Positions 52,411 to 64,000 of a stretch of 64,000 bases of DNA are shown here, one piece after another (the first letter of the stretch is position 1; the number at the start of each line of letters is the position of its first letter). The DNA comes from Monarcha castaneiventris obscurior (Eukaryota > Chordata > Aves > Passeriformes > Monarchidae): assembly GCA_026261815.1 (NCBI GenBank), contig JAMPIT010000059.1, forward strand, positions 15,858,001 through 15,922,000, given 5' to 3'. The translations under genes and the position numbers were made by a program. The notes beneath the pieces were generated by a model. That model made no database searches. It saw nothing but the letters and a program-made list of their open reading frames with translations, and was not told where the DNA came from.

Positions 52411-55400
52411 TTGTTTTATTTTATTTTTTCTCTTCTTATTTCTACTACACTGCTGTAAATCCAGAGTAATCTGATAGAAGAAAACAACCAAAAAAGGAAT
52501 CTAATTTTACACTGGATATGTTTTTTCTGCAGTAAGCATCATTACAGTTAATTGCAAGCACTAAATGGAACACAAGACCGAGTCTGTTTTGCAATTTTGA
52601 CTACTGCATTAGCATTTATATTTGATTCAATGTAAATGATTTTTCATTTTGAATATATGCTCCTCACTTTTTATCCACGTGCATGTTGCCAGTGAATCAA
52701 GATGTGAACTAAGTGCCAATGGTAAACTGCAATAGCTCTAGAAGTTACAGCTTGTTGTCATCTCTGATCAGAAGGCTGGGTAGCTTGTTCACATAATGAG
52801 ATTTTGTTTCATTCAAGTTCAGAAAATGCTGGCCCACCTGGTTAACTTTTTATTGGGAAAATTCAAATTTAAGTCTCCACTTTAAAGAAAGCAAGCTGAG
52901 TACTGAAATCTCACTCTACCCAGAGCACACAATCCCTGGTGATCGTCTGAGCTACAGAGTCTTCTACTTCATCTTTCTGTGAGAGCCATTTCAACTGTTT
53001 AAAAGCAATCAATCTTTGGAGCAGAGACAGAAGTAATTAGTGGCTCTTATGAACAGAATTTTGTCTTCCTCATGTCCAGCTACTTCCCTTCTTTGCTTCA
53101 GAGCTTTGACCTCTCTGGTGTTACATATAAGCCGTCTCCGTGGACACCGATATGGAGAAAATTAAATCTCAGGACTCCTGAACAGTGAGGGTAGCTATAG
53201 CACCTGGCAGTAGCTGTACTAAGGAGAGGCTGTCAGCCTTCCAGTGTGTATTTATAATGCTGATAGTGGTGGTGTGTGCTACCTTTCTCATGTCAAGACA
53301 GCATAAATGACCCATGGAAGAAATATATGCATTCATAGTCATTTGCAGATGGGTCTTACCCAAAACTTGGAATCTGAGTTCCTCTGATGTTTCAATATGC
53401 AGAATCTGACTTTAGATCTTTATTTTGCTCAGTGGTTTACAAATATTGCTGATTTTATGTTTTGGGATTTGGTTCTGAATAAATGTTTTTAACTGTAAAG
53501 CTGTCATTTCTCCTTTCAGTACATATCAGTTCTTAGCCAAGCCTGCAGCTCTAAGTTAAATGCAACAATGCCTTACATGTAGAAGTTATCTTTGATTTTA
53601 AAGAATACTAGATGAGGAGGGCAAACAAGTTCCCATTTCTCTTAGGTGCTGCTGAATCTAGATATCCTCGGTAATAGCTATGTCTAATTATGTGTTACTG
53701 CCTAATCCAACAAGCTGCCCTCATAAGTGCTTCTGGCAGTAGCTTTGTTATTAATTTATATGTTAATTTTCCAGTGATGTTGAAAATTGTAGCCAAAATT
53801 TTTTACAATACATTTCCTTGAGCAATCTTCTAATTTTAGATACCATGGCTTCATTAAACTTTCAGTTTACAGTAATCCTGTGTAAGGCTTGATCCAAACC
53901 CATGAAAGTCAATGTATACCTTAATTTTAGCATATACAAGCACACACAACTTCCTACAAGAATTTTGGTGTTGGTACTGAGAGATAAATATGACAGAAAG
54001 TTTTTGCAAGTGTTAGTACTTTACCTTTCACTGACATTTGTCCCAAATTTGACATTCTTAACCCTTTTTTAACTGATTTCTGATATCTCAAAGCCATTTA
54101 GAAAAATATTTAATAAGAACTAAATAGAAAAAATAAAATAATTTCTTGAAGTCCAGTACTGCCAGGCTTACCATTCAATTCAATATTAAAGTTTATATTT
54201 TAAAGTTTTATCTGTAATTCAACTTAGCATTTGATCTTTGACCTCTTTTCTTAATTAAAATGTAAGGGTTCATATGGGACTTTAGAAAGAAAACAAACGT
54301 CAGGCAAGAAAATATAAACAAATTAATCATGGTGATAATGTAAAATATAAATGTTGGGGCTGAGTAGACAATTCTAGTGTTAATTTAGACAGACTTAAGA
54401 CTACTTTCTACTAGTTATGGAATACTAAGCATTGATTAATTTTGTGGTGTTAGGTATTTTCTACAGGAAGCTCATTGATATCATAGGGCCAACCACCAAT
54501 AGATGTTTCTCCTCCCACATTAAATCTAGATGTGTTTAGTGCAGAATTTTCATGATTTCACTTAAAATGTCATTTCTCTACGTCAGCTGTCAGCATTTTA
54601 TTATGAAGGCTTATAATTATGAGTAATTTATAAAACCATTTAAATGTAGGATTAAAGTATAGAGCATGGAATTTAATGACTAACATTTTATTGTGAAATT
54701 TCAAAACATCTTTCTAGCCATGGTATTTAAAAGCTCATTTAGTGATATCAGTCGGCACAAAAACCCCTTGAAATTTCAACTACAAGTATCTATTTCTGAG
54801 CACATGTATAGTAGTGACATAATATTTTTCCTGTGAAATTATGCAGGCTTTTTAATACTTATATACAATACGAACATGATTTCAATGTTGCATCAGAAAA
54901 CACAGTACAGGAATATAACTTTTAACTGGAAGGTCTGGGTTTTGAGTCCAGAGGTCCTTCCTTCAACCAATGCAGAAGTCAACCACAAACACTTTGAGGA
55001 AATGTGATGGTGAACCAACTCTCCACCTGGACCTGAAAAATTTCTGAAAATCTCCCCTGGAAAAAAAATATAATAAGAAATAATTATCAGATTCAACCCA
55101 ATGGAAGGCGACAGTCTAGGAAGCTTAAAAAACATTTGTGCTTCACTTCCTCTGACAGAAAGTGCCTTTGACCTACACACTAATAGGTGCCTTTGTGTTA
55201 TATCCTGACTGCAGCCCGGCTTGCCCCACAGACACACAGAGCTCTTCTCTCTCTCTCCTCTTCCAGCTTTCAGCACACCTAACTCTCTACAGGAAGAGAA
55301 ATAAGAGATTGGAGCTTTCATCCTAAATTCTGAGGAGATCTCTTTTATATTCAAAAGAGTGTGACACTTTGGAATTTAATATGTTGAGTCTGTCTCCGTC

Positions 55401-56859
55401 ATTTATCTGCCTGTCATATTTGACGCTTGGTTTTCTTTTTTTTTTTTAGGTGCCTTTTGTTTACCTATATTTGATTGTAAGAAAGTATTTAGTAATAAAG
55501 TGCATAGTCCACCATGGATCAATGTCCCTAGGCAAAAGCTCATTATATTAAATATTAGAAACTGTGCAGAAGAGACAGATAATAAACAATATCTTGGATA
55601 TGATCATAACAAAAGAGATGCCTAAAAGAACAATACTTTACCAAAAGTGGTCACAGAAAAAGAGCCATTTAGCTGTAAATGAAGTGGCATGTTTTTTCAT
55701 GTGGCACCTTCTTCTATCACTCAGTACAGCCTGCTCAGTGTTGACATCAAGGTTCCATGAGGAACTAGTATCTGCTGTCAAAGCTGTAGTTACAGAACTC
55801 CCTTCCCATCTCCACAGATCCTTCTGCTATAGATTTCTGGTGGCACATGAGACAAGGAGAGGAAAGAGCAGTATCTGAAAAAAAGAGGTGGTGGGAAATG
55901 GTTTACCATAAAACTGAAAGCTTAAAAATTCCTTCTACAATGGCTTTCCAAAACAGTGTTTGAAGGTTGAATCCAGCCAAGACCAGAACATTAGAAAGAA
56001 ACATCAGTTCAACCCTGGCTGAGCAATGGTTAATAGACACAGCTATTTGCATTTTGTATGTTTCGTACTCACCTCTTCTCTGCTGGCTCACCAGGAGAGG
56101 AGACCTGTACTTACATAAAAGAAAAAATATGGAATATGCTGAATATCATGACTTTAAAAATCACTGTCATCATTGTATTTTCTAGTAAGATGTGAGTAGC
56201 GAATGAGCTGTGAAATAGTTTAGCTTGCTGCTTGTTTCCTATGAAGTATTCACCAGTCTCTGTCTCTGCATTGCTGCTACCGTTTTTGGGCTGGCTGACA
56301 GCAAGAAAGCTGACACGGTGATGGGAATCCTCTCCGCTGTTTACCCTGAGGGTGTCCGCAGAGCAAAAGAAAAATGAGGGCTTTGACCTTACCATTTGAC
56401 TTGCTTGCTTGTTTGGAGCAGGTTGCAATTACAGGCCACCTATCATTTTTCTATACACGAAAATACAGAGTACAAGTGCAAATGCAGATAATGAGAGCTT
56501 AGAAGCGGATGTTGTCTTTTCCCAGCTAAGACAGGGATAGGGGTAACACTAAGAGAACCTTTCTTCGTGCTAGGGCTAAATAGTATATTCTTTACGAATT
56601 TGTGTTTGTGTTGGAGGCATGCATGCCAGGAAAATTAAAGTATTACAAAGGTACAATAAGAAACAGGCATCTCGCCTCTCAGGCGATGGCTGCAAAAAGT
56701 AGTTTCTGATCCAGAATATGGTGACTTTCGTTGGACCAATTTTTCACCCTAGCCGTTATTACAGGGATAAAGGAGTCTTTCTCAGGTGTGAGTGTTTAGG
56801 ATGTTACCAGGTCTTAAGAGATGAAGTCAAGCTTGGGATTCTGTACTACTAATAAGGAC

Positions 56860-56947
56860 CAGGCTGTGAAGTATCTGGACTGAGAGGGGTCAGAACTGGA
56901 TGATCTTTAGGGTCCCTTTCAACCCAAACCATTCTATGATTCTGTGA
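56860..56947 (+). mobile_element. CR1 LINE 3' tail, sense
   Basis: The last ~90 bp of a CR1: 'gaactggatgatctttagggtccctttcaacccaaaccattctatgattctgtga'-type text, ending in TTCTATGATTCTGTGA. Upstream of about 56860 the similarity is lost, so it is a very short 5'-truncated copy; the left edge is uncertain. Confidence 0.9.
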
Positions 56948-57808
56948 CTTATGTCCTGGTGTACTAGTACATCCAAACTAAAACATGTTCAGCTTTTGTC
57001 AAAACATTTAAAATATTTTTTTCCTCTTTCAAAAAGGAAAATAGATTAATTTACCAAAACAAAGGACAAGCAACTTCAACAGCAATTATTTGTTCAAAAC
57101 TGGTATTCAGGCATGCAGACTCATGATAGAGCACTTTCTTTTTCAATTGACCTTTAAGACATGAATGAAGATAATCCATGTTTGGCTTGAGACAGATATT
57201 GTAGGGCTTCTACTAAATCAATTTTCCTAATGCATTTCAGGGTTTTTTTAGCTGTCTTTTCCTTTTTATTGGGGAAAAATATATTAAAAATCTATTTTAT
57301 AAGTAATAAAGTAATGAAGTCCTCAAATTGCAGGAAATGACAACAGCTAAGTGATCCAAGCAATTTTGACATTTTCTATACTCCACATGGCAATCTCTAA
57401 TTACATGTTATTATTTCCACAGGACATAATGCCTCTGTGAGAGAACTGAACAAACGGAGGCAAATTGACAAATTGCATAATTACAGAATTCTGAATTTCA
57501 AATAAATTTTGAAAAACAAGGTCTATGTATCATTATTAATATAAGGAAACTATAGAATTAGAGACAAGGCAGTTTCAGAAATCTCCCTTGTAGAGAGCAC
57601 ATGTGTAACATATTTGATCATTACATGTAAGCCTTTCTCAAATGAGAGCATATTTTGCATCTGTTGAGAACAATTGGTGTTTACATAAATGCCAAGACAC
57701 TTATATAAGAATGGATCAGTATCAGAGTAAAAATACATACAAGCAAATTCTAGTTATATTGGGGTCTTGGGTGCAGTAGACAGGTAGTGTGGGGGAAGAA
57801 GGAGGGGA

Positions 57809-57902
57809 GGAAGGAAGGAAGGAAGGAAGGAAGGAAGGAAGGAAGGAAGGAAGGAAGGAAGGAAGGAAGGAAGGAAGGAAGGAAGGAAGGAAGGAAGGAA
57901 GG
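57809..57902. repeat. (GGAA)n microsatellite
   Basis: About 23 uninterrupted GGAA units (94 bp), the longest pure tandem repeat in the window. It is all purine on the plus strand. Long serine/leucine/proline/phenylalanine and glycine/arginine/lysine/glutamate frames across it are repeat artefacts. Confidence 0.98.
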
Positions 57903-57905
57903 AGG

Positions 57906-57927
57906 GAGAAAGAAAGAAAGAAAGAAA
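57906..57927. repeat. (AAAG)n extension of the GGAA repeat
   Basis: About five AAAG units directly after the GGAA tract and a GGAGGGAG joint, giving a compound polypurine microsatellite of about 120 bp. Confidence 0.93.
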
Positions 57928-58499
57928 TTCCATTAAAAGCTGCATTCATCTTACTGAGCTGCAATACATAATAATCTTTGCCTATTTTCTACACTGCAGA
58001 AATGACAAGTCCAATATCCCTCCCTTTATGAATAAATTTATGTGAGTAATAAGTGTGGAACCAATTTATCTACTTCAGAATACTCTACAAAATACAACTC
58101 TGTAAAAATCATACCAACTTAGTCAATAGAAGTGTATTTATTGCACTTTTGTGTATGAAAAAAAAATTAGCTAACTGGAATCTTCCTGCATATCTCAGCA
58201 CTTCAATGACCACTTCTCAGTGTTTAGCTTGATTGCAAGAAAAAAATGTAAAGCAGAAGAAGGAACACTGCTATCATGGTCCACTTTAGAAGGAACTCAA
58301 CTTCCTGAAGAGGGAGGGAACTGTAAGTGGCAAATAGAATCCTCTTAGTGCGCTATTGCTGAGACACTGCAGCACCAAAATATGCTACTGTAGATGTTAG
58401 AAAGACAGGGGAAAAAATCAGAAATGTAGCCCACACATGCTCTCTCCAATAATAATTCTAGGGAAGAAACTACCTTCTGCATGTCAGGTGTGAACTATA

Positions 58500-58870
58500 A
58501 GCATCAGTCCGAGGACGTTGCAGGTCCATAATTTCACCACAAACTTGGATGCAGGAAGGAACTCCCTGGTGCTCCCAGCATCTGCTGATGATGCTTTATT
58601 CACTGTGCACAGCACAGGTTGCAGAAGGTGCTCAGTTTTGGCTGGCTCCCTCTCCAGAGCAAGCAGGATTCAGTATCTGTGGGTGCAGGTGGACTTGCTT
58701 GCCACGGCACAGGCTGTGCCAGTCTGTGGAGTGTGTGGGCACTCCCCCTGCAAGCGCCAGGCACTCGGGCAGAAAAATGTGCAGACAGGAGGCAGAGGCC
58801 AGCTGGGCTCATGCTCTGGAGACTGCTGTTCCAGAGCCATGTACACACAGCCCTAGCAGACCCTGCCTTA
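58500..58870 (-). other. GC-rich block, possibly an old LTR
   Basis: About 370 bp clearly richer in G+C than its flanks, with four overlapping frames of 107-118 codons on both strands because stops are scarce. On the minus strand AATAAA occurs at 58594-58599 after CTGTGCACAGTG, and the last 100 bp resemble a U5-like tail, so an old retroviral LTR is possible. I could not find a convincing TG...CA pair with a target duplication. A conserved non-coding element is the alternative. None of the frames has a recognisable domain. Confidence 0.3.
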
Positions 58871-59559
58871 TGTATGCCATCATCATGCTGCTCCACTAAT
58901 ATATTTCCTTTTCTTTCTGTCTTCCCATCAACAAGACTTTGACCTTCTTCCTTCATTTCTCCATCTCTCTACTTAAAGTTCTTTCAAAATCATCTTCTTC
59001 TTTCTGATATTTCCCTTTCGTGATATATAAATACAGTATAGATGTGCACAAATAAAGCAGCAAAACACCTAAGAAAGCAAAAACTATTGTCATTATTTTA
59101 TGTTTCCAATTAATTCAAATGACTAATTTATTGGAAATCAATGTGGTATATTGGAAATAAATCATTCAAGCAACATGGCAAGCTAGGGAAAACAGCCCTC
59201 TTGCTAATTGAAAAGCTAACTGAGCATGTTCCACTGTAATTCATCACATAGGTAGCTTAAAAAACAGATCCATTCTATTTTGCTGTGTGTAGCCTTTTTT
59301 CCCCCAATCTCAAGGCCACAGAAAGTACTGTGCATGCATTGCTAAGTATATTTACAATTTTCATTAATAACATATTATAAAAAAATAAGGTTCTTATTTC
59401 AAAGATTATGCAGAGTTTATTTCTATTCTCCTTCTTCAGGCACTTTTTATTTATGCAATAGTTCACATGCTATGCATGCAATTTTATTACTATGGCTGGT
59501 CTGATCTCCCCTCACATGGCCTGTCAAAACTTTCATAGGTCTACTGAGCAAATGTAAAT

Positions 59560-60318
59560 AAAAATAAAACTGCACATTAGAAACTGTTGCAGTACACCTT
59601 TCTGGCCATAGGCAGGAAGATTTCTGTTTTCTGTAACCTTTTCTATTCATTCTGGGCAGATTTTCATTTTCCTCTGCAGTAATGCTTGAGTGGATTTCAG
59701 GCTTGTCCCTCATTCTGACCAGTGTTCTCCTACAATCCCTTCTTGCTTTAAAACATCATCCATGGGTCATCCGTCATGCCAGATAGGAGGATTAGTATTT
59801 CTTTAATCCTATTAACTTTAATATCAATAGGTTATTTTCACAGAGGCATCTTTTGCTAAATCCTTTCCCATGCGACGTTTAAAGTTCTTCCTTGGCTGTT
59901 TGCTTACTGTGTTGCCTGATGCGTGGGCAATCTCCTCAGAGGTAGGAGAAGTCTGATCAGACACACTTTCAGCTTGATTTGGAGCAGTCACAGGAAACTA
60001 GGTCTCTGACCTTCCAGAAAGGCACTGGCTGCAGCCAACTGCAAAAGCTGGTCTCTCTTAAATAAGCCATTCAGCTTTTGAACACTCCTAATCAAATAGA
60101 GGTCCATTGGCAGAACTGACACCAACCTCTGCTCAACTCAGCAAATAGTCTGACAACTCAGGCAGGAGGAGTGGAAAGGTTAAAGTGGAGTGTGGAGAGT
60201 TTCTGTCATCTCCAGCAGAAGAGAAAATCCTCACTGACTCTGTTACATCCTGGATAATGACTTTGATCACCTCATGGAAAGATTCCTCCTCTTTCTGAAA
60301 TATTGCATTTTGTTTCAC
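59560..60318 (-). pseudogene. Possible decayed protein-coding relic
   Basis: On the minus strand three open segments follow one another in different frames. Segment 1 (60318 to 60136, about 61 codons) has a charged, helical look, for example EEESFHEVIKVIIQDV. Segment 2 (60137 to 59991, 49 codons) reads LVSVLPMDLYLIRSVQKL and then LLQLAAASAFLEGQ. Segment 3 (59997 to 59827, 57 codons) is Ser/Glu- then Lys/Arg-rich, with QPRKNFKRRMGKDL. Segments end and begin almost end to end, as after single frameshifts. A further segment in the frame of segment 3 (59793 to 59560) is interrupted by three TGA codons. I do not recognise the protein. Each piece alone is no longer than chance frames here, so the case rests only on the chained layout and composition. 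Confidence 0.25.
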
Positions 60319-61784
60319 TGGCCTTTATTACAAGTGACCAACTTTCCTGTTTCAGCATTTAAAAATGTTATTTGCCTAAAACAGACTTGTGTTTTTTCAA
60401 ATGCCATTGAAATAGAAGAATATATTTAAATTTTATTTAAATTGATTTCTATTAATATAATGGCTATTGAATAAAAACATTAATCAGTTCTTCCTGCTGT
60501 ATTTACTACATCCATATAGCAAATACTCACAGAATCCACAGCTAATAGTACCTATGGACAAATACAACTTTTTCACAAACAGCTTCAGTATTTCCCTATG
60601 AACTCATTGCAGACCTGTGCATGACTTATACTGGACCAGATGGTGATCTCAATAATCCTTTCTTTTGATTTCATTTCAGATGTGATGCAGATAGTTTCTT
60701 TCTCAAAACTGAAACAACCTACAGCCATTATATCTTTTTCTTTGGCATGCAGTCTAATCTGACTAATGACTGAGATTTTCAGACCAGAGGGTTTTGCTTG
60801 GATTCCATTAGACCTAACGTAACTGATATCCTGGAATTTTGCTTGTTTCTTGAGATCATTTTATAAGTCAGTAAATATATTGATTGTAAAACAAGCAGGA
60901 TATCAGCCAAGATGAACTTATTTGCATTTCTCTAACAGTACAGCCAACACAATTCTAAATCCATTTACTTTCCGGCACTAATATGTGAAAAGATACGATG
61001 ATGATATGGATTCCAAAATCAGACATTCAATTCAAAAATAAGATGCTGCATACTTAACTCTAATTTAGCACACTTAAGAATTCTTTTACAGCTGGAAATC
61101 TGTTATAGGTGTAAGATAGTGTGAGAAAAACAATGCAGAGAAATAAAAAAAAACCCAATCCAACTCTTCTTCACTCACTAATATCTGGAATTATATGAGA
61201 TGAAGGAAGAGTTTGCCATTGACAGGAAAATGAAGTACCATCAGTTTCTAAAGTTTAAAGAAAGGGAGAAGGAATATGAAATATCAAACTGTGAAAAGAC
61301 TCTTTCAGCAGGTTTGGGGTCAGGAATTATATTCAATTTTGTCTGTCCCATTTGTTTCTGAGTTTTCTATTCTCTTCTCTTTCTGGCTCAGATCTCCTCT
61401 CTCTGTGGCTCAGGACATTAATCATTATAGTTCTAAACCAAAGATTTTAGCTAGATCTGCACAAAACTTTTGTAATGAAACTGAAGAAATTCAGACTAAC
61501 CTGCTTTGGGGTTTTACTCCTGCAAGCAGCAAAGAGAAATTCAAAACTAAGAGAAAAAGATTGTCGAAAGAAAAGTGAGCTAGATGTTTCTTTTCTAAGT
61601 TTAATAAAAAAATTCCAAAAGTTCAGATACATGTTCATTTAGAAAATGGCTAAAATTATTTCTGATGCTATTTTCTAATACTGTTTGTTACCACTTTCTA
61701 CTGGAATTTACTGCCCTTATGGCAGTGGAGAGCTGTAGGCCTGGAACACAGGTGTGTGTCCTTTCCCGGTCAGCGCACCGCCAG

Positions 61785-61812
61785 CCAATTTGATCTGTAG
61801 CCCCCTATAAAA
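61785..61812 (+). promoter_or_regulatory. CCAAT and TATA motifs, possible promoter
   Basis: CCAAT at 61785-61789 and TATAAAA at 61806-61812, embedded in a locally GC-richer 200-bp patch (61720-61900). If used, transcription would start near 61836 going right. No gene follows, so an LTR remnant or chance are as likely. The two boxes are closer together than in most promoters. Confidence 0.2.
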
Positions 61813-63683
61813 TGCCATGTGAACCAGCTGAAATGAAGTTGTCTTAACCTCCAGCTGTGGGGCATAACCTCACATTCTTATCCAGTGTTGTGTTAACCTC
61901 TCCAGAAAAAGACATTTGATCATGTCTTCACTCACACAGCTTTGATAACAGATAATGTGGAAAGGCACAATACTGTGCTGGGCCTGCAGATACTACATGG
62001 AGCTATCATACCACTAGAAGCCAAATTTCATGCAGGAAAGCCCTAAACAGAGATAAAATGTGGAACAGCTCTCTTGGAAGTAGTGACCAAATGAAAAGTG
62101 ACAGGTTTTGGCAGAGTCCTGCCTTTCTGCAGCTGGTCACATTGTTCCGAGTCAGAACCATGTTCTTGGAAATTATCTGACATTACAATTACAATGAAGT
62201 TTTCATGGTCAACATTGTAAAACATAATTGGAGTGTAAGCTTCATCACTCTGCATTTGTATTGTAGAGGAACATGAGGAAAGCAAAAGTTCATTCCAATT
62301 CAGATTATAATCTTTTAGCTAAATGAGTTCATGGGTGTATAAACTCACAAGTAAGAGAACAACTCTACATTTTTTAAAATTTACATTTCCTCTAGTATGG
62401 AGTAAAAATATACAAATATGTATATTATATATATTAGAAATATAAAACATACTAATGTAATAGAAATACAAATATACTACAAATGCTAGTATAATAGTAC
62501 AAATGCTACTGGTTGTAAGTGATTAGTGAACTTCAGAAAAAATGCTAAGGAATCCAAATAAAATTTTCATCCTGCCAGGTGCGGGAAATTGGCTGATGGA
62601 CTCAGCTGTTCCCTGTGGTGGGATCCTTTTGGAGCTGGCTGGCTGCCCTGGTCTCCTCTGTCACAGAGGCTGACCCTACAGGCACATCACACCCTTCCCA
62701 TTCCCAAACCTCACCACTGTCCCCCTGCCAACACCTGGGCACCTACACCAAAGTCAAGAGAGAAAAACAGAAAGGTTTTAAGGTAAACTTCATTTTACAT
62801 GTTCATTAAAACATCTGTTTTTGGGTAAGATGAACTGCACTGGAGACGAATGAATTTCTCTTCCCTGCCTTTACAGAGAGACTAAACAATTTGAGCAGAT
62901 GTAGATTTTCATATAGAAGTTGTCTGAAACTAGGGGAGAAGGATGCCATTGAGTAAGAACAAAATTAACATCTCCATACATTCTAGAAGATGAAAATCGA
63001 TCAAAATCACATAGCTGGGGGCTGATAATGCTTATGAATATTATTTGTAACAGTAAATAAAATAATTTTTACTAGGAGTTGATCTATGTTTCAAGGAAAA
63101 GCTAAAGTGGCTTAATTTTGATTTAATTTTTGTGGCAGCATATTTCATTCAGATAATGATTTTGTATGCTAAAGGTTATATTCATTTCTCATAATACTCT
63201 GAAAAAAACCACTATCATTAAGAAATAAAATCTGATTGTTTCAAATAATTTATTGATGATAATTTCCATTTCAAGGGAAATTTCAGAAAAATTTATATTC
63301 TATTCTGATAAATATTCTGTTCCCCCAGCACCCCCTCAAAAGCAGGCATACCCAGCTAGCTTAACTCAAGGTACAAAGGGTAACATAAAAAAAGAAGCCT
63401 GAAGCAACAAGAAAAAAGTGTTTGACAGATCTGAAAACTCGTTTACTGTTGCTTGCATGCATATTTAGACACATTCTAATTTATTAATCTGTATGCGAGA
63501 GGATATTTGAATGAGTACAAAAATCTATTTAATCATACTTGAAAAGAATATTTTATTGCACATAATCTATGCATTGTTGTTTTTCAAACTGTATTTAAAA
63601 TGTTGCTTTCTAGAGATTGTCTCAGGTAAAAAATTTCACATTCTTCTCTTTATATTACCATTTATCAATAATGTCTGTTAATG

Positions 63684-63808
63684 GAACCAGCATTACTACC
63701 TGGAATATATTGACTGAAGTCTCAGCTGATGTTAGCCAAATTAAGTACACAGTGGAAAAATCTTAAATAAATAAATATATTGCTGTGCAAAAAAAAGAAA
63801 AAAAAAAA
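63684..63808 (+). mobile_element. Possible short retrocopy with A-rich tail
   Basis: A 125-bp segment ends in overlapping AATAAA signals (about 63764-63774), then about 14 bases, then an A-rich tail (63789-63808). It is flanked by GTTAATG at 63677-63683 and 63809-63815. That is the pattern of a retroposed mRNA 3' end. The body matches no gene I recognise, and a 7-bp repeat in AT-rich sequence is weak evidence. Confidence 0.25.
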
Positions 63809-63891
63809 GTTAATGATTATTCTAATAAAACTATGTACAGCAAATGGACTTAATTTATCTGAAATCTAAACCAATTATAACCATTTGCCTA

Positions 63892-63943
63892 AGGAAAAGA
63901 CACAACTAGCTATCCTTAGGAAAAGTCCAAACTAGCTATCCTT
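63892..63943. repeat. Imperfect 26-bp tandem duplication
   Basis: Copies 63892-63917 and 63918-63943 share AGGAAAAG and CTAGCTATCCTT and differ at three positions (23 of 26 identical). Confidence 0.92.
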
Positions 63944-64000
63944 AGAAACAATTCACATTTTATTTTTGTGTAATTCTGATATTTAAAAGCTGCCTTGTTG

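Larger units (their letters stand above)
43906..56859. other. Long gene-free AT-rich stretch
   Basis: About 13 kb with no gene recognised. It contains (AAAC)n (47447-47492), A/C-rich and T-rich tracts (48530-48618 and 48915-48944), an ATT/ATC microsatellite (52329-52410), a TA/TG repeat (46813-46840), and 23-bp tandem duplications (50215-50260 and 51886-51931). Open frames of 93-153 codons (51086-51367 +, 54893-55354 -, 55564-55878 +, 56111-56428 -) show no recognisable domain. GC-richer patches lie at 44340-44640 and 46350-46720 without an assignable identity. Confidence 0.5.
56948..59559. other. Gene-free stretch with microsatellite and a GC-rich block
   Basis: AT-rich apart from the GGAA repeat at 57809-57927 and the GC-rich block at 58500-58870, which are listed separately. 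No gene is recognised. Confidence 0.5.
60319..64000. other. Unassigned AT-rich sequence to the window end
   Basis: No gene is supported. A 100-codon frame at 61276-61578 (+) has no recognisable domain. Notable parts are a CCAAT/TATA pair (61785-61812), a GC-rich patch (62570-62780), a possible short retrocopy (63684-63808) and a 26-bp tandem duplication (63892-63943). Confidence 0.5.

Noticed and set aside
54893..55354. 153-codon minus-strand open frame, the longest in the window
   Set aside because: No recognisable domain, mixed composition, no splice or promoter context, and it includes an AT-rich unstructured segment. A single frame of this size is expected by chance in 64 kb over six frames.
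55428..55460. Long T run followed by AG, like a splice acceptor
   Set aside because: No open exon-like segment with a donor follows; T runs followed by AG are common here.
57722..57971. Open frames of repeated residues on both strands
   Set aside because: They are translations of the GGAA microsatellite.
18900..60940. Several ATGCAAAT/ATTTGCAT octamers (near 18903, 33936, 38033, 42059, 56044 and 60931)
   Set aside because: Their number fits chance in AT-rich DNA of this length, and they do not cluster.
61276..61578. 100-codon frame ending in a lysine-rich tail
   Set aside because: The tail comes from A-rich DNA and no domain is recognised.

Overview
The window reads as a gene-poor, AT-rich stretch of a bird nuclear genome, either intergenic or inside a very long intron. 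The avian assignment rests on transposon remnants. Five fragments are CR1 LINEs; three keep a recognisable 3' end of the TTCTATGATTCT(A/G)TGA type, two on the plus strand and one in antisense. There is also an LTR opening with TGTGCTGG that closely resembles the ERVL-type solo LTRs common in neoavian and passerine genomes. No L1 or Alu-type elements were seen. No tRNA, rRNA, CRISPR array, operon or bacterial-style gene was recognised, and no intact protein-coding gene can be supported. The longest open frames are about 100-150 codons and look like chance or transposon-derived frames.

Layout: 469-1775 holds a decayed antisense CR1 LINE of about 1.3 kb, including reverse-transcriptase-region sequence. 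A compact GC-rich block with LTR-like ends sits at 3282-3560. A solo LTR on the plus strand is at 11629-12192. CR1 3' ends lie at 14709-15052, 22796-22931 and 56860-56947, and an antisense CR1 3' end with the ORF2 C-terminus at 43554-43905. A 698-bp solo LTR on the minus strand with a perfect 5-bp target duplication is at 20819-21516. A further possible minus-strand LTR is at 29660-30029. Microsatellites and homopolymer tracts are scattered throughout; the largest is a (GGAA)n tract near 57.8 kb.

The rest is AT-rich sequence without recognised genes. The least-explained parts are a frameshifted, protein-like stretch on the minus strand at 59560-60318, GC-rich blocks at 58500-58870 and 62570-62780, a CCAAT/TATA pair near 61.8 kb, a possible short retrocopy at 63684-63808, and several short palindromes and 12-26-bp tandem duplications. 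I did not find convincing evidence of a new biological system. The most useful observations are LTR boundaries defined by target-site duplications and the possible gene relic near 60 kb. All assignments come from reading the sequence and remembering repeat families; no database search was run.
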